Positions 25,782 through 33,852 of a stretch of DNA of 64,000 nucleotides are shown one piece after another. Below the pieces are notes generated by a model. That model did not search any database and was not told the DNA's origin. It saw nothing but the letters and a program-made list of their open reading frames with translations. The translations under genes and the position numbers were made by a program. The DNA is from Stagnimonas sp965279705. GTDB taxonomy: Bacteria; Pseudomonadota; Gammaproteobacteria; Nevskiales; Nevskiaceae. The stretch covers positions 2,542,001 to 2,606,000 of the forward strand of contig OZ257257.1 in NCBI GenBank assembly GCA_965279705.1, read 5' to 3'. Position 1 is the stretch's first letter. Each line of letters opens with the position of its first letter.

Positions 25782-26942
25782 TTAGCGCGCGCGCGAACGG
25801 CTGGGGTCGGTGCCGGTACTGGCGCGTGGGCTCGAAGTCGTGGGCAGGTCGCTGACCTCAGGCGCTGGGGTCTTCGGCATGTTTTTCATCAGCTGGTCGA
25901 GCGGCAAGTAAATCATCGGCGAACCCTTGTCGATATCCACCAGCACCTTGCTGCTCTTCCGATAGACCTCGCTCATGGTGTCGAGATAGAGACGCTGGCG
26001 AGTGACCGCCGGGGCCTTTTTATACTCGGTGACCAGCGAGGTGAAACGCGCAGCGTCGCCCTCGGCCTTCGCCACAATCTGGTCCTTGTAGGCCGCGGCT
26101 TCGGCCATGTCACGGGCCGCCGCACCACGCGCCTTGGGCAGGCGGTCGTTGGCGTAAGCCTGAGCTTCGTTTTTCTGGCGCTCCAGATCTTCGCGCGCCT
26201 TGATGACATCTGCGAAGGCGGCTTGCACGGCCTCTGGCGGCTGCACCTGCTTCAAGTTGACCTCGGTGACGATGAGGCCCGATTTGTATTCGTCGAGACG
26301 CTCTTGCAGCGAAATCTTGGCGCGGTCTGCAACCGCCTGGCGGCCTTCGTTCAGGACGAAATCCATCAGGCTGGAACCCACCACCTCGCGCACCACGGCC
26401 TTGGTGGCCTGGCGCAGCGTGAGGTCGGGGTCGTCGACATTCACCAGATACTCGTAGGCAGAGCTGACGCGGTATTGCACCGCCAGCTCGACGTCGATGA
26501 TGTTCTCGTCCTGAGTCAGCATCACAGCGCGATCGGTGACGCTACGCACACCTGTGAGATTGACCTTTTCGACCTTCTCGACTGGCCAAGGCAGGTGCCA
26601 GCGCAAACCTGGCTCGGTCGTCGCGGTATAAGCGCCAAAGCGAAACACCACGCCGCGCTCCTGCTCATCGATGGTGTAAAAGCCCGCTGCCACCCAGAGC
26701 AAGCCCAGCACGCCCAGGAATATCCCCGCCGCGCTACCGCCCAGCTTGGGCATTTGCGGGCCGGAACCTGTCGGGCCTTTCGGACCACGAGGGCCTTTGC
26801 CGGAAAGCCGCGCCTTGAAGCGTTTGATGATCTCGTCGAGATCGGGCGGACCTTGATTATTGTTGCCGTTGCCGCCGCCCTTATTGCCGCCGTTCTGGTT
26901 CCAAGGGTCGCGGTTATTCGACCCAGGCTCGTTCCAAGCCAT
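25782..26942 (-). CDS. hflK: SPFH protein HflK, protease modulator
   Basis: The 386-residue protein from the ATG at 26942 starts MAWNEPGSNNRDPW. Its Gly/Asn-rich cytoplasmic tail (runs of GGN and NNN) precedes the PPDLDEIIKRFKARLSG segment. A transmembrane helix (AAGIFLGVLGLLWVAAGFY) follows, then the SPFH domain (IDEQERGVVFRFGAY) and a long Ala/Glu coiled coil (KNEAQAYANDRLPKARG). It is the partner of HflC. A longer frame to 27107 runs into hflX. The first codons lie 53 bases after the hflX stop. Confidence 0.95.
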   Translation of the reverse strand: MAWNEPGSNNRDPWNQNGGNKGGGNGNNNQGPPDLDEIIKRFKARLSGKGPRGPKGPTGSGPQMPKLGGSAAGIFLGVLGLLWVAAGFYTIDEQERGVVFRFGAYTATTEPGLRWHLPWPVEKVEKVNLTGVRSVTDRAVMLTQDENIIDVELAVQYRVSSAYEYLVNVDDPDLTLRQATKAVVREVVGSSLMDFVLNEGRQAVADRAKISLQERLDEYKSGLIVTEVNLKQVQPPEAVQAAFADVIKAREDLERQKNEAQAYANDRLPKARGAAARDMAEAAAYKDQIVAKAEGDAARFTSLVTEYKKAPAVTRQRLYLDTMSEVYRKSSKVLVDIDKGSPMIYLPLDQLMKNMPKTPAPEVSDLPTTSSPRASTGTDPSRSRAR

Positions 26943-26995
26943 CAGCTGCTCCAAAAAATCGTTGTAGGTTTGAGGTGAGGACGCGTGCAGCGCAT

Positions 26996-28357
26996 TCAAG
27001 CAGCGGACTTCTTGATGCGCTTCGAAGGTCGGCCCTTGGGCGCAAGCTCTTCCCAGGATTCTAACGCAGGCCCTGCCAACGCCATCGGCACGCCTGCTTC
27101 GCGACAAACCCGCTCGTAGCGAGCCGTCGGCAGGCGCAGCGTGAGGTGCGAAACACCTTTGCTATCAACCCGCTCCTGCTGCACGGCATGGGCATCGAAC
27201 AGCAATCCACGCAGCTTGCCCTGCTGCGGTGTCACGGCAATTTCACCTTCGAACAGGTCGGTGAAGATGAGTTCTGACAGCACCTGGCGCAGCGCATCGA
27301 CGCCATCGCCGGTGTGGGCGGAGAGAAAAACACGACTCGGCACGCCTTCGGGATCGTGCTCGACACGCGGTCTTTCGCCCAGCACGAGGTCAATCTTGTT
27401 GAAGACGTACAGCACTGGCAGATGATCTGCCTCGATTTCTTTGAGCACCGCCTGCACCTGCTCGATGCGGCTCTCGTGTTCGGCATCGGCGGCATCGACG
27501 ACATGCACCAGCAGATCGGCTTCGCGTGCTTCTTCGAGCGTGGCGCGAAAGGCAGCGACCAGATCATGCGGCAGGTCGCGGATGAAACCGACGGTGTCGG
27601 CCAACAGGATTTCCTGATCCGCCGGCAATTGCAGCTTGCGGATGGTGGTGTCGAGCGTGGCGAACAACTGATCGGCTGCATACGCCGCAGCACCCGTCAT
27701 CGAATTGAACAGCGTCGACTTGCCGGCATTGGTGTAGCCAACGATGGACACCAGCGGCGTCTCGTTGCGCTTGCGGGCATTGCGCGACAGCGCGCGATGA
27801 CGACGCACGTCTTCCAGCAATTTCTTGAGATGCGCCATGCGCTCTTTTACGAGTCTGCGATCGAGTTCGAGCTGGGTTTCGCCGGGGCCCGCTAAGCCAA
27901 TGCCGCCGCCGGCCTGACGCTCCAAGTGCGTCCAGCCGCGCACCAGACGCGTCGATAGATGCTTGAGCTGTGCGAGTTCAACCTGCAGCTTGCCTTCGTG
28001 CGTGCGGGCACGCTTGGCAAAAATATCCAAGATCAAACCGGCACGCGAAAGCACCCTGCACTGAAGCAGTTTTTCGAGATTGCGCTCCTGACTCGGCGAC
28101 AGGTCGTGATTGAAAATCGCGACCTCCGCCTCGCCTGCCGCGCACGCAGCCGCAGCCTCATCAGCCTTGCCGCTGCCGATGTACAAGCCGGCATCCGGCC
28201 GACTGCGCGAACCGCCGAGAACCGCCACCACATCGGCACCCGCCGAGCGCGCCAAGTCCAGAAACTCGATGCGATCAGACTCGAAATCGCCTGTGTGAAA
28301 GTCCAGATGGACGAGCACGGCTTTTTGCCCGCCGCGCGGGCGTTCGATGAACTTCAG
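26996..28357 (-). CDS. hflX: Ribosome-associated GTPase HflX
   Basis: The G domain has G1 GYTNAGKST, G2/G3 around DTTIRKL and ADTVGFIRDLPH, and G4 NKIDL. The N-terminal HflX domain has GSGKADEAAAAC and the glycine-rich linker ERQAGGGIGLAGPGE. HflX splits stalled 70S ribosomes, for example after heat shock. The obvious GTG start (28318) begins VLVHLDF, yet the 12 codons before it encode KFIERPRGGQKA, matching the conserved family start, and no AUG/GUG/UUG lies between them and the hfq stop. I place the start at CTG (28355-28357) with GAGG eight bases upstream; ATC is an alternative. Confidence 0.85.
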   Translation of the reverse strand: MKFIERPRGGQKAVLVHLDFHTGDFESDRIEFLDLARSAGADVVAVLGGSRSRPDAGLYIGSGKADEAAAACAAGEAEVAIFNHDLSPSQERNLEKLLQCRVLSRAGLILDIFAKRARTHEGKLQVELAQLKHLSTRLVRGWTHLERQAGGGIGLAGPGETQLELDRRLVKERMAHLKKLLEDVRRHRALSRNARKRNETPLVSIVGYTNAGKSTLFNSMTGAAAYAADQLFATLDTTIRKLQLPADQEILLADTVGFIRDLPHDLVAAFRATLEEAREADLLVHVVDAADAEHESRIEQVQAVLKEIEADHLPVLYVFNKIDLVLGERPRVEHDPEGVPSRVFLSAHTGDGVDALRQVLSELIFTDLFEGEIAVTPQQGKLRGLLFDAHAVQQERVDSKGVSHLTLRLPTARYERVCREAGVPMALAGPALESWEELAPKGRPSKRIKKSAA

Positions 28358-28375
28358 CGGAGCAGCCTCGGCGAG

Positions 28376-28630
28376 TTAGGCGACAGCAGTTGCCGCAGGT
28401 TCGCCACCGTCTTCTTCAGACAAGCGCACAGCGCGCGCCGGGACGATGGTCGAAATAGCGTGCTTGTAGACCATCTGGCTCACAGTGTTGCGCAGCAACA
28501 CGACGAACTGGTCGAAGGACTCGACGTGGCCTTGCAGCTTGATGCCGTTGACGAGATAGATAGAGACCGGAATACGCTCTTTGCGCAGGGCATTGAGAAA
28601 GGGCTCTTGCAGGGTTTGGCCTTTGGACAT
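28376..28630 (-). CDS. hfq: RNA chaperone Hfq
   Basis: The 84-residue protein starts at the ATG at 28630 with GAGGTC upstream. Both Sm motifs are intact: Sm1 VSIYLVNGIKLQGHVESFDQFVVLL and Sm2 YKHAISTIVPAR (Lys-His pair binding poly-U). The N-terminus SKGQTLQEPFLNALRKERIP holds the proximal-face residues, and the acidic C-terminal tail (SEEDGGEPAATAVA) is short. Hfq hexamers pair small RNAs with mRNAs. The 36-bp leader carries an AAC repeat beside the Shine-Dalgarno sequence that looks like an Hfq binding site. The ORF opens further upstream but has no supported start there. Confidence 0.97.
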   Translation of the reverse strand: MSKGQTLQEPFLNALRKERIPVSIYLVNGIKLQGHVESFDQFVVLLRNTVSQMVYKHAISTIVPARAVRLSEEDGGEPAATAVA

Positions 28631-28636
28631 GGCGTT

Positions 28637-28660
28637 GACCTCTTGATTGTTGTTGTTGAT
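28637..28660 (-). promoter_or_regulatory. Candidate Hfq distal-face (ARN) binding site before hfq
   Basis: The minus-strand leader reads ATCAACAACAACAATCAA followed directly by the Shine-Dalgarno GAGG. Four to five AAN triplets in register match the (A-R-N)n motif bound by Hfq. Its overlap with the ribosome-binding site predicts translational autorepression, as reported for hfq in E. coli. Confidence 0.5.
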
Positions 28661-28713
28661 TGTCATGGGCGGCAATGTTTCTGCCGCAAGAATGAAGTTT
28701 ACCACGGTGATGA

Positions 28714-29688
28714 TTACGCCCCTAACCCGCCAGCCGATGCATGAAGTTTTTGAAGCGTGTCGCGCAGTACATCTGTAGCACGCGGGTCGATCAAGGCAAG
28801 TGCCGGCTCGCTTCTGAGCCAGGTGATCTGGCGTTTGGCGTACTGGCGTGTGGCGATGATGCCGCGTTCGATAGCGACGCTCAGACTGCACGCATCGCTC
28901 AAATGTTCCCAAAGCTGTCGATAGCCCACCGCACGGATCGACGGCAGGTCGGCATGCAGGTCGCCACGCGCCTTGAGGGCGCGCACTTCATCGAGAAATC
29001 CGGCGTTCATCATGGCGCGAAATCGTTCGGCGATTGCCGAGTGCAGCGCGGCGCGATCTGGCGGCAGTAGGCCGATTTTGACGATGGGCCCTGCAAGCCC
29101 CTTCGACTTCGGAGCCGCCCAGTGCTCGCTGCGAGTGCGGCCCGTGAGAGTGTGAATCTCCAGCGCGCGCAGGATGCGCTGTGGATCGTTGGGCTTGATC
29201 TGGCTGGCGGCCGTGGCATCGATGCGCGCCAACTCCGCGTGCATGGCAGGCCAGCCGAGGGCAGCAGCCTGCACACCCAGCCGTTCGCGCAGTGCCGCAT
29301 CGGCAACCGGCAAATCCGAAAGACCGTTTTCCAGTGCGCGGAAATACAAGCCCGTGCCGCCCACCAGTATCGGCAGGCGATTGGCTACGCGCGCCGTGGC
29401 GACGAGGGCCAGCGCATCGTGCCGGAACTGCGCCGCCGAATAGCTTTGCGCAGGGTCGAGAATATCGATCAGGCCATGCGGATAACGCGCCAGTACTTCT
29501 GGTGAGAGCTTGGCGGTGCCGATGTCCATGCCGCGATAAATCTGTGCGGAATCGACGCTGATGAGATCGACGCCAGACCACGGCGTGCCACCACGCGCCA
29601 CGGCATCGGCCAGGGCCAGCGCCAGGCTGGTTTTGCCGGATGCGGTAGGGCCCATCAAAAACAGGGCTGGAATGGTCATGGCAGGCAC
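28714..29688 (-). CDS. miaA: tRNA dimethylallyltransferase
   Basis: The 324-residue protein has the P-loop GPTASGKTSLA, the IPTase motif VDSAQIYRGMDIGTAK, the catalytic Asp-containing HGLIDILDP and the FRHDALALVATA segment. It transfers a dimethylallyl group to N6 of A37 in tRNAs reading UNN codons, which supports decoding fidelity. It is the first gene of the miaA-hfq-hflX-hflK-hflC-hisZ-purA string; the second in-frame ATG (29679) is also possible. Its upstream partner mutL is separated by an unrelated beta-barrel gene on the opposite strand, so it must have its own promoter here. Confidence 0.95.
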   Translation of the reverse strand: MPAMTIPALFLMGPTASGKTSLALALADAVARGGTPWSGVDLISVDSAQIYRGMDIGTAKLSPEVLARYPHGLIDILDPAQSYSAAQFRHDALALVATARVANRLPILVGGTGLYFRALENGLSDLPVADAALRERLGVQAAALGWPAMHAELARIDATAASQIKPNDPQRILRALEIHTLTGRTRSEHWAAPKSKGLAGPIVKIGLLPPDRAALHSAIAERFRAMMNAGFLDEVRALKARGDLHADLPSIRAVGYRQLWEHLSDACSLSVAIERGIIATRQYAKRQITWLRSEPALALIDPRATDVLRDTLQKLHASAGGLGA

Positions 29689-29768
29689 AACAAAGCGCTA
29701 CGCAATCGCAAGATCGGCTTGGCTATACTCCAGCCGCACGTACAACTAAAACCCAAGAGGAACCCCCG

Positions 29769-30365
29769 ATGCGCAATGCCCTGTTTCTTGCTGCCGCTGC
29801 AATGCTCGCTGCCCCCGCCGCCATGGCCGAAGGCTTGAGCTACACCTATCTCGATGCCCGTTATTTTTCCACCGATTCCGACGCACTGAATGTGAATCAG
29901 CAGGGCGGCGTGCTGGCCGGCTCGTTTGCACTCAGCCCGATCTTCTACGTTACAGCCGACGGCCGCTATGGCAAAAGCGAGAAAGTAGGCAGCGGCAGCA
30001 CATCGGGCCGCTTCGACACCATCACCTCATCGGTCACCGCCGGTGCGCACTACGCCATCACGTCGACGCTCGATCTCACTGGTGAAGCCGGCGGTTTGTA
30101 TTCCAAGCTCGAAGGCAAGGGAAGCCTCAATGGCCAGGATGACGATGGCTTTGGCTACCTTGTCAAAACCGGTTTGCGACTGGCTTTGATCCCGCAGGTC
30201 GAACTGAACGTCTACGGCGTATACAACGAGGTTCTGGGCGATGCCGACAGCTACTTTGCAGCCGACCTGCAATATCGCTTCAACGAACAGCTCTCGCTCA
30301 TCGGCGGCACCAGCAATGCCAACCGCGTTGACTACTACAGCATCGGTGCGCGTTATCACTTCTGA
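29769..30365 (+). CDS. Small outer-membrane beta-barrel protein
   Basis: The 198-residue protein has a clear signal peptide (LFLAAAAMLAAPAAMAEG). It then shows alternating aromatic/small residue strands typical of an 8-stranded barrel: SYTYLDARYFSTD, FYVTADGRYGKSE, SVTAGAHYAI, LTGEAGGLYSKLEG, GYLVKTGLRLAL, VELNVYGVYNEVLG, YFAADLQYRF and a final strand ending YYSIGARYHF with a C-terminal Phe, as required for BAM insertion. It resembles OmpW/Ail-like or DUF-type barrels; the ligand is unknown. GAGGA lies upstream. It interrupts the usual mutL-miaA junction on the opposite strand, and a terminator follows at 30388. Confidence 0.8.
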   Translation: MRNALFLAAAAMLAAPAAMAEGLSYTYLDARYFSTDSDALNVNQQGGVLAGSFALSPIFYVTADGRYGKSEKVGSGSTSGRFDTITSSVTAGAHYAITSTLDLTGEAGGLYSKLEGKGSLNGQDDDGFGYLVKTGLRLALIPQVELNVYGVYNEVLGDADSYFAADLQYRFNEQLSLIGGTSNANRVDYYSIGARYHF

Positions 30366-30387
30366 AAAACATCAGTTGATGATGTTG

Positions 30388-30414
30388 AAAAGCCCTCGCT
30401 TGCGAGGGCTTTTT
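30388..30414. terminator. Terminator between convergent barrel gene and mutL
   Basis: AAAAGCCCTCGC-TTG-CGAGGGCTTTTT forms a 12-bp stem with T-runs on the plus strand and A/T on the other, so it may work in both directions for the convergent genes. Confidence 0.85.
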
Positions 30415-30477
30415 ATTTGCGCGCTTGAAGCCGACGGTGCCACTGGCTGGGCACTTTCTTGATCTCGCGCCGGCCAA

Positions 30478-32262
30478 CTACCGCCCGCGCAGAAACAAGC
30501 GATCGAGTTCGGCCAGGCCCACCTGCACCCAGGTCGGGCGACCGTGATTGCACTGGCCAGCGAGATCGGTGGCCTCCATGTCGCGCAGCAGCGCATTCAT
30601 CTCGCTCAGGCTCATACTGCGATTAGCTTTGATGGCCGCCTTGCAGGCCATGTCCGCCAGCACACGGTGCTGGGCATCGAGCACTTCACCTAGATGGCTG
30701 TGGCTGCCGCTCTCCACCGCCTGACCCAGCACTTCGCGCAGCAACTCGCCCGCAGCGGCCGCATCCAGCAAGGGCGGTATAGCGCGGATCGCCAGCTGCG
30801 CCGGGCCGACGCGATCCACCTGCAAGCCTGCCGCGGCCAGCAGACCGGCGCGCTGTTCGGCGGCTTCGGCTTCGTCCTCGGTCACCGCCATGGCCTGCGG
30901 CGTCAGCAGTGATTGGCTGGGCACGCCGCCTTCCTGCAGCTCGCGTTTGTAGCGCTCATAGATCACCCGCTCGTGGGCGGCGTGTTGATCGACCACCACC
31001 AGCCCCTGCGTGTTCTGCGCGAGGATGAATAGCCCATGCAGCTGTGCCACCGCATATCCCAGGGGATGTTGCTGTGCGGCGGGTGGCGGCTGCGAAACTG
31101 CCGCCAGCGTCGCCCACGTTGGTATTGCGGCTACCTGCGATGCGCCATAACGCGCAAATGGTTCTGCCACTGAATAGCTTGAGGTCAGTGGCAGCAGATA
31201 GCCGGTGTTCGTCGGCATCGACGCACCGCCAAAAGTGGCGGCGTGATGCTGCTCAGGTTCGGGTCGCACCTCGCGCAGCCAGCGATGCACCAGCCCGAAC
31301 AGAAAGTCATGCACGCGTGCGCCTTCGCGAAAGCGCACTTCGGTTTTTTGCGGATGCACATTCACGTCGACGTTTGCCGGATCGAGCGTGAGGTGCAGCA
31401 CGAAAGCCGGGTAGCGGGTGGAGTGCAGTGCGTCGGCATAGGCGCGCTTCATTGCCGCACCCAGCAATTTGTCGCGCACGGCGCGGCCATTGACGGACAG
31501 AAACTGCAAGTCGGCCTGGGCGCGTGAAAAACTCGGCAGCGCAATCCAGCCCGCCAGCTTCAGCCCACCCACCTCAGCCTCGCGATACAGCGCGTTGGCC
31601 AGAAACTCGCGGCCACACAGCTCGCCCACACGGCGCTCGAAACCTGTGGCTTCATGGGCTGCCATGGCGGCGAGCAGGCTGCGGCCTTCGTGCTTCAGGC
31701 TGATCGTCGCCGAGGGCCGCGCCAGTGCCAGCCGTCGCAGGGATTGCTCCACATGCCGCGCTTCGGTGGAGGCACTCTTCATGAACTTGCGGCGCGCCGG
31801 TGTGGCAAAAAATAGATCCTGCACGTCGATCTCGGTGCCGGTCGGTGCGGCGGCCGGCAAAGGTTCTCGCTCGTCCGGGGCACCCTCGCCACCGACGCGC
31901 CAGGCGTGCACCGCGGCCGCAGTGCGGCTGGTGAGCTGCAAGCGCGACACCGCCAGAATGCTGGCCAGTGCCTCGCCACGAAAGCCGAGCGAGGCAACGC
32001 GCTCCAGATCATCCAGCGAGGCGATCTTGCTGGTGGCATGGCGGGCGAGCGCCAGTCGCAGTTCGTCCGGCGCAATACCGTGGCCGTTGTCGCGCACGCG
32101 AATGCGCGAAAGCCCACCCTGCTCCAGCTCGACACTGATCTCGGTGGCACCGGCGTCCAGTGCGTTCTCGACCAGCTCTTTCACCACCGCTGCCGGACGC
32201 TCGACGACTTCACCCGCCTTGATCTGGTTAATCAATACATCCGGCAGCTGGCGAATCATCAT
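30478..32262 (-). CDS. mutL: DNA mismatch repair protein MutL
   Basis: The 594-residue protein starts MMIRQLPDVLINQIKAGEVV. GHKL ATPase motifs are intact: ELVENALDAGATEI, VRDNGHGI, RHATSKI and SLGFRGEALASI. The N-terminal domain includes FLSVNGRAV and VDVNVHPQKTEVRF. A Pro/Ala-rich linker joins the C-terminal dimerisation domain (GLVVVDQHAAHERVIYE). The C-terminal metal-binding endonuclease motif seen in other MutL proteins (DQHAxxERxxYE) is present here as DQHAAHERVIYE, so some nicking activity is possible. MutL links MutS recognition to downstream repair. It lies directly downstream of amiB with a terminator in between. Confidence 0.95.
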   Translation of the reverse strand: MMIRQLPDVLINQIKAGEVVERPAAVVKELVENALDAGATEISVELEQGGLSRIRVRDNGHGIAPDELRLALARHATSKIASLDDLERVASLGFRGEALASILAVSRLQLTSRTAAAVHAWRVGGEGAPDEREPLPAAAPTGTEIDVQDLFFATPARRKFMKSASTEARHVEQSLRRLALARPSATISLKHEGRSLLAAMAAHEATGFERRVGELCGREFLANALYREAEVGGLKLAGWIALPSFSRAQADLQFLSVNGRAVRDKLLGAAMKRAYADALHSTRYPAFVLHLTLDPANVDVNVHPQKTEVRFREGARVHDFLFGLVHRWLREVRPEPEQHHAATFGGASMPTNTGYLLPLTSSYSVAEPFARYGASQVAAIPTWATLAAVSQPPPAAQQHPLGYAVAQLHGLFILAQNTQGLVVVDQHAAHERVIYERYKRELQEGGVPSQSLLTPQAMAVTEDEAEAAEQRAGLLAAAGLQVDRVGPAQLAIRAIPPLLDAAAAGELLREVLGQAVESGSHSHLGEVLDAQHRVLADMACKAAIKANRSMSLSEMNALLRDMEATDLAGQCNHGRPTWVQVGLAELDRLFLRGR

Positions 32263-32280
32263 TGCTTGAGTTTGGCGCGC

Positions 32281-32317
32281 AAAAGAAAACGGCGCGCGAG
32301 GATAGCCTCACGCGCCG
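32281..32317 (-). terminator. Terminator after amiB
   Basis: The minus strand carries CGGCGCGTGAGG-CTAT-CCTCGCGCGCCG, a 12-bp stem with one G-U pair, followed by TTTTCTTTT. It lies between the amiB stop and the mutL start, so mutL probably also relies on its own promoter or read-through. Confidence 0.75.
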
Positions 32318-32337
32318 CTGGAGGGGATTTGAAAGTG

Positions 32338-33657
32338 CTAGCGGCGGCGCTTGAGATTGACCGGCATGGGGCCGGCCGACGCTGTAGGAATATCCGCATA
32401 CACCAACTGCTGCTGCGGCCGATACAAACCAAAGTAACCCTTGATGCCCGACAGGATGGACGACGCCAGCGCATCCTGAAAATCGTTCTGCGCCAGCAAG
32501 CGCTCGTCTTCGGGGTGACTCAAAAACGCAGTCTCGACCAAGGCCGAGGGCATGTCCGGCGACTTGAGCACCGCGAAGCCGGCCTGCTGCACGTCGGCCT
32601 TTTGCAGCCGGTTGACCGAGCCCAGTGACTCCAGCAGGCGCGAGCCCAGGTCGAAGCTCGCCTCGCGTACCGCGGTCTGCGAAATATCGAGCAGCACCGA
32701 GGCCACGTCGTCGTGTTGGGAGTGCAGATCGACGCCGCCCACCAAGTCAGCCGCGTTTTCGAGATTGGCCAGCATCTTGGCGTGCTCGCTGGTTGCACCC
32801 CGCTCCGACACCACATACACCGAAGCACCGCGCACATCCCGTGGCGTGGGCATTGAGTTGGCGTGGATGGAGATGAACATGTCCGCCTGCGCCTTGCGGG
32901 CAATGGCGGTGCGGCCGCGCAGCGCAATGAAGTAATCGCCCTTGCGGGTGAGCACGGCCTTGTAGCCCGGCGTGGCATCCACCAGAGCAGCCAGCTTCTT
33001 GGCGATGCGCAAGGTCACGTCTTTTTCACGCAAGCCACTGACGCCGCGTGCGCCGGGATCTTCGCCCCCATGACCGGCATCGATGGCGATGACGATGGGT
33101 TTTTCGTTGAACTTGGGCTGCGGCGGCTTGCGCACTTCCGTCTTTGGGTCCTGCCTCGGCTCCGGCTTGCTTTCCGTTTTTGGCGTGATCGCTTCCGCAG
33201 CAGGCTTTTCCTTGGCCGTGGGCGGGATCATCGCCACCGCTGCCGGAGCTTCGTCCTTCAAGGCCAGTTCGCTGGAACCGTGCTTGGGATAGAGATCGAA
33301 AATCAGGCGATGGCCATACGAACCGTTCGGTTCCAGACCAAAACTCTTGGGATTCACTTCGTCTGCAAGGTCGAGGACCACTCGCAGGCCACCATCGCGC
33401 GGGCCGGTGCGCACGCTCTTGACCACGCCCTTGCCGAGTCCATCGAACGAAAGGCCCTGTGCGCGGTGCGCATCGGCGATGTCGATCACGATGCGGCTGG
33501 GGTTGTCCAGCGTGAAAAACTTGTGCTCGGTGCCGCCGACGAGATCGAACACCACACGGGTGCTTTCAGGGCCGTCCCACAGTCGCACGTCGCGCAGCTC
33601 TACCGCCTGCGCCAGAGGTGCAAGCAAGAGACTTAACAGTAATAGGGCTGCTCGCAT
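32338..33657 (-). CDS. amiB: N-acetylmuramoyl-L-alanine amidase (AmiB/AmiC type)
   Basis: The 439-residue protein has a signal peptide (LLLLSLLLAPLAQAVE), an N-terminal AMIN domain (residues about 20-130, VVFDLVGGTEHKFFTLDNPSRIVIDI) and an Amidase_3 catalytic domain. The zinc ligands and catalytic Glu are visible: IAIDAGHGGEDPGARG (His, Glu), FISIHANS (His) and ALVETAFLSHPEDE (Glu). It splits stem peptides from glycan strands at the septum. The Pro/Lys/Glu-rich linker is long. Position next to mutL is the conserved one. It ends in a basic KRRR. Confidence 0.95.
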   Translation of the reverse strand: MRAALLLLSLLLAPLAQAVELRDVRLWDGPESTRVVFDLVGGTEHKFFTLDNPSRIVIDIADAHRAQGLSFDGLGKGVVKSVRTGPRDGGLRVVLDLADEVNPKSFGLEPNGSYGHRLIFDLYPKHGSSELALKDEAPAAVAMIPPTAKEKPAAEAITPKTESKPEPRQDPKTEVRKPPQPKFNEKPIVIAIDAGHGGEDPGARGVSGLREKDVTLRIAKKLAALVDATPGYKAVLTRKGDYFIALRGRTAIARKAQADMFISIHANSMPTPRDVRGASVYVVSERGATSEHAKMLANLENAADLVGGVDLHSQHDDVASVLLDISQTAVREASFDLGSRLLESLGSVNRLQKADVQQAGFAVLKSPDMPSALVETAFLSHPEDERLLAQNDFQDALASSILSGIKGYFGLYRPQQQLVYADIPTASAGPMPVNLKRRR

Positions 33658-33813
33658 GGCGACCCCCTGGCGGACGAGACAGGCGAAACATAGCGCTCGC
33701 GCAATGGACTTGCAAGATTTTGTTGTAAATCAGCAAGTAGCAGCTCGTACTTAAAGTAGATCAACACGACTTGCCCATGATCGTTTGCAGACACGTTTTC
33801 GGCATCGCCGTCT

Positions 33814-33841
33814 CCTGAAAGCGCCTTTGAGCGCTTTCAGG
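33814..33841. repeat. Perfect 11-bp hairpin downstream of an OmpA gene
   Basis: CCTGAAAGCGC (33814-33824) and GCGCTTTCAGG (33831-33841) are exact complements with a 6-base loop, eleven bases after the stop of the OmpA porin gene. There is no T-run on either strand, so it is more likely an mRNA 3' stabilising hairpin or a factor-dependent terminator. Confidence 0.6.
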
Positions 33842-33852
33842 ACGCCCTGCGG

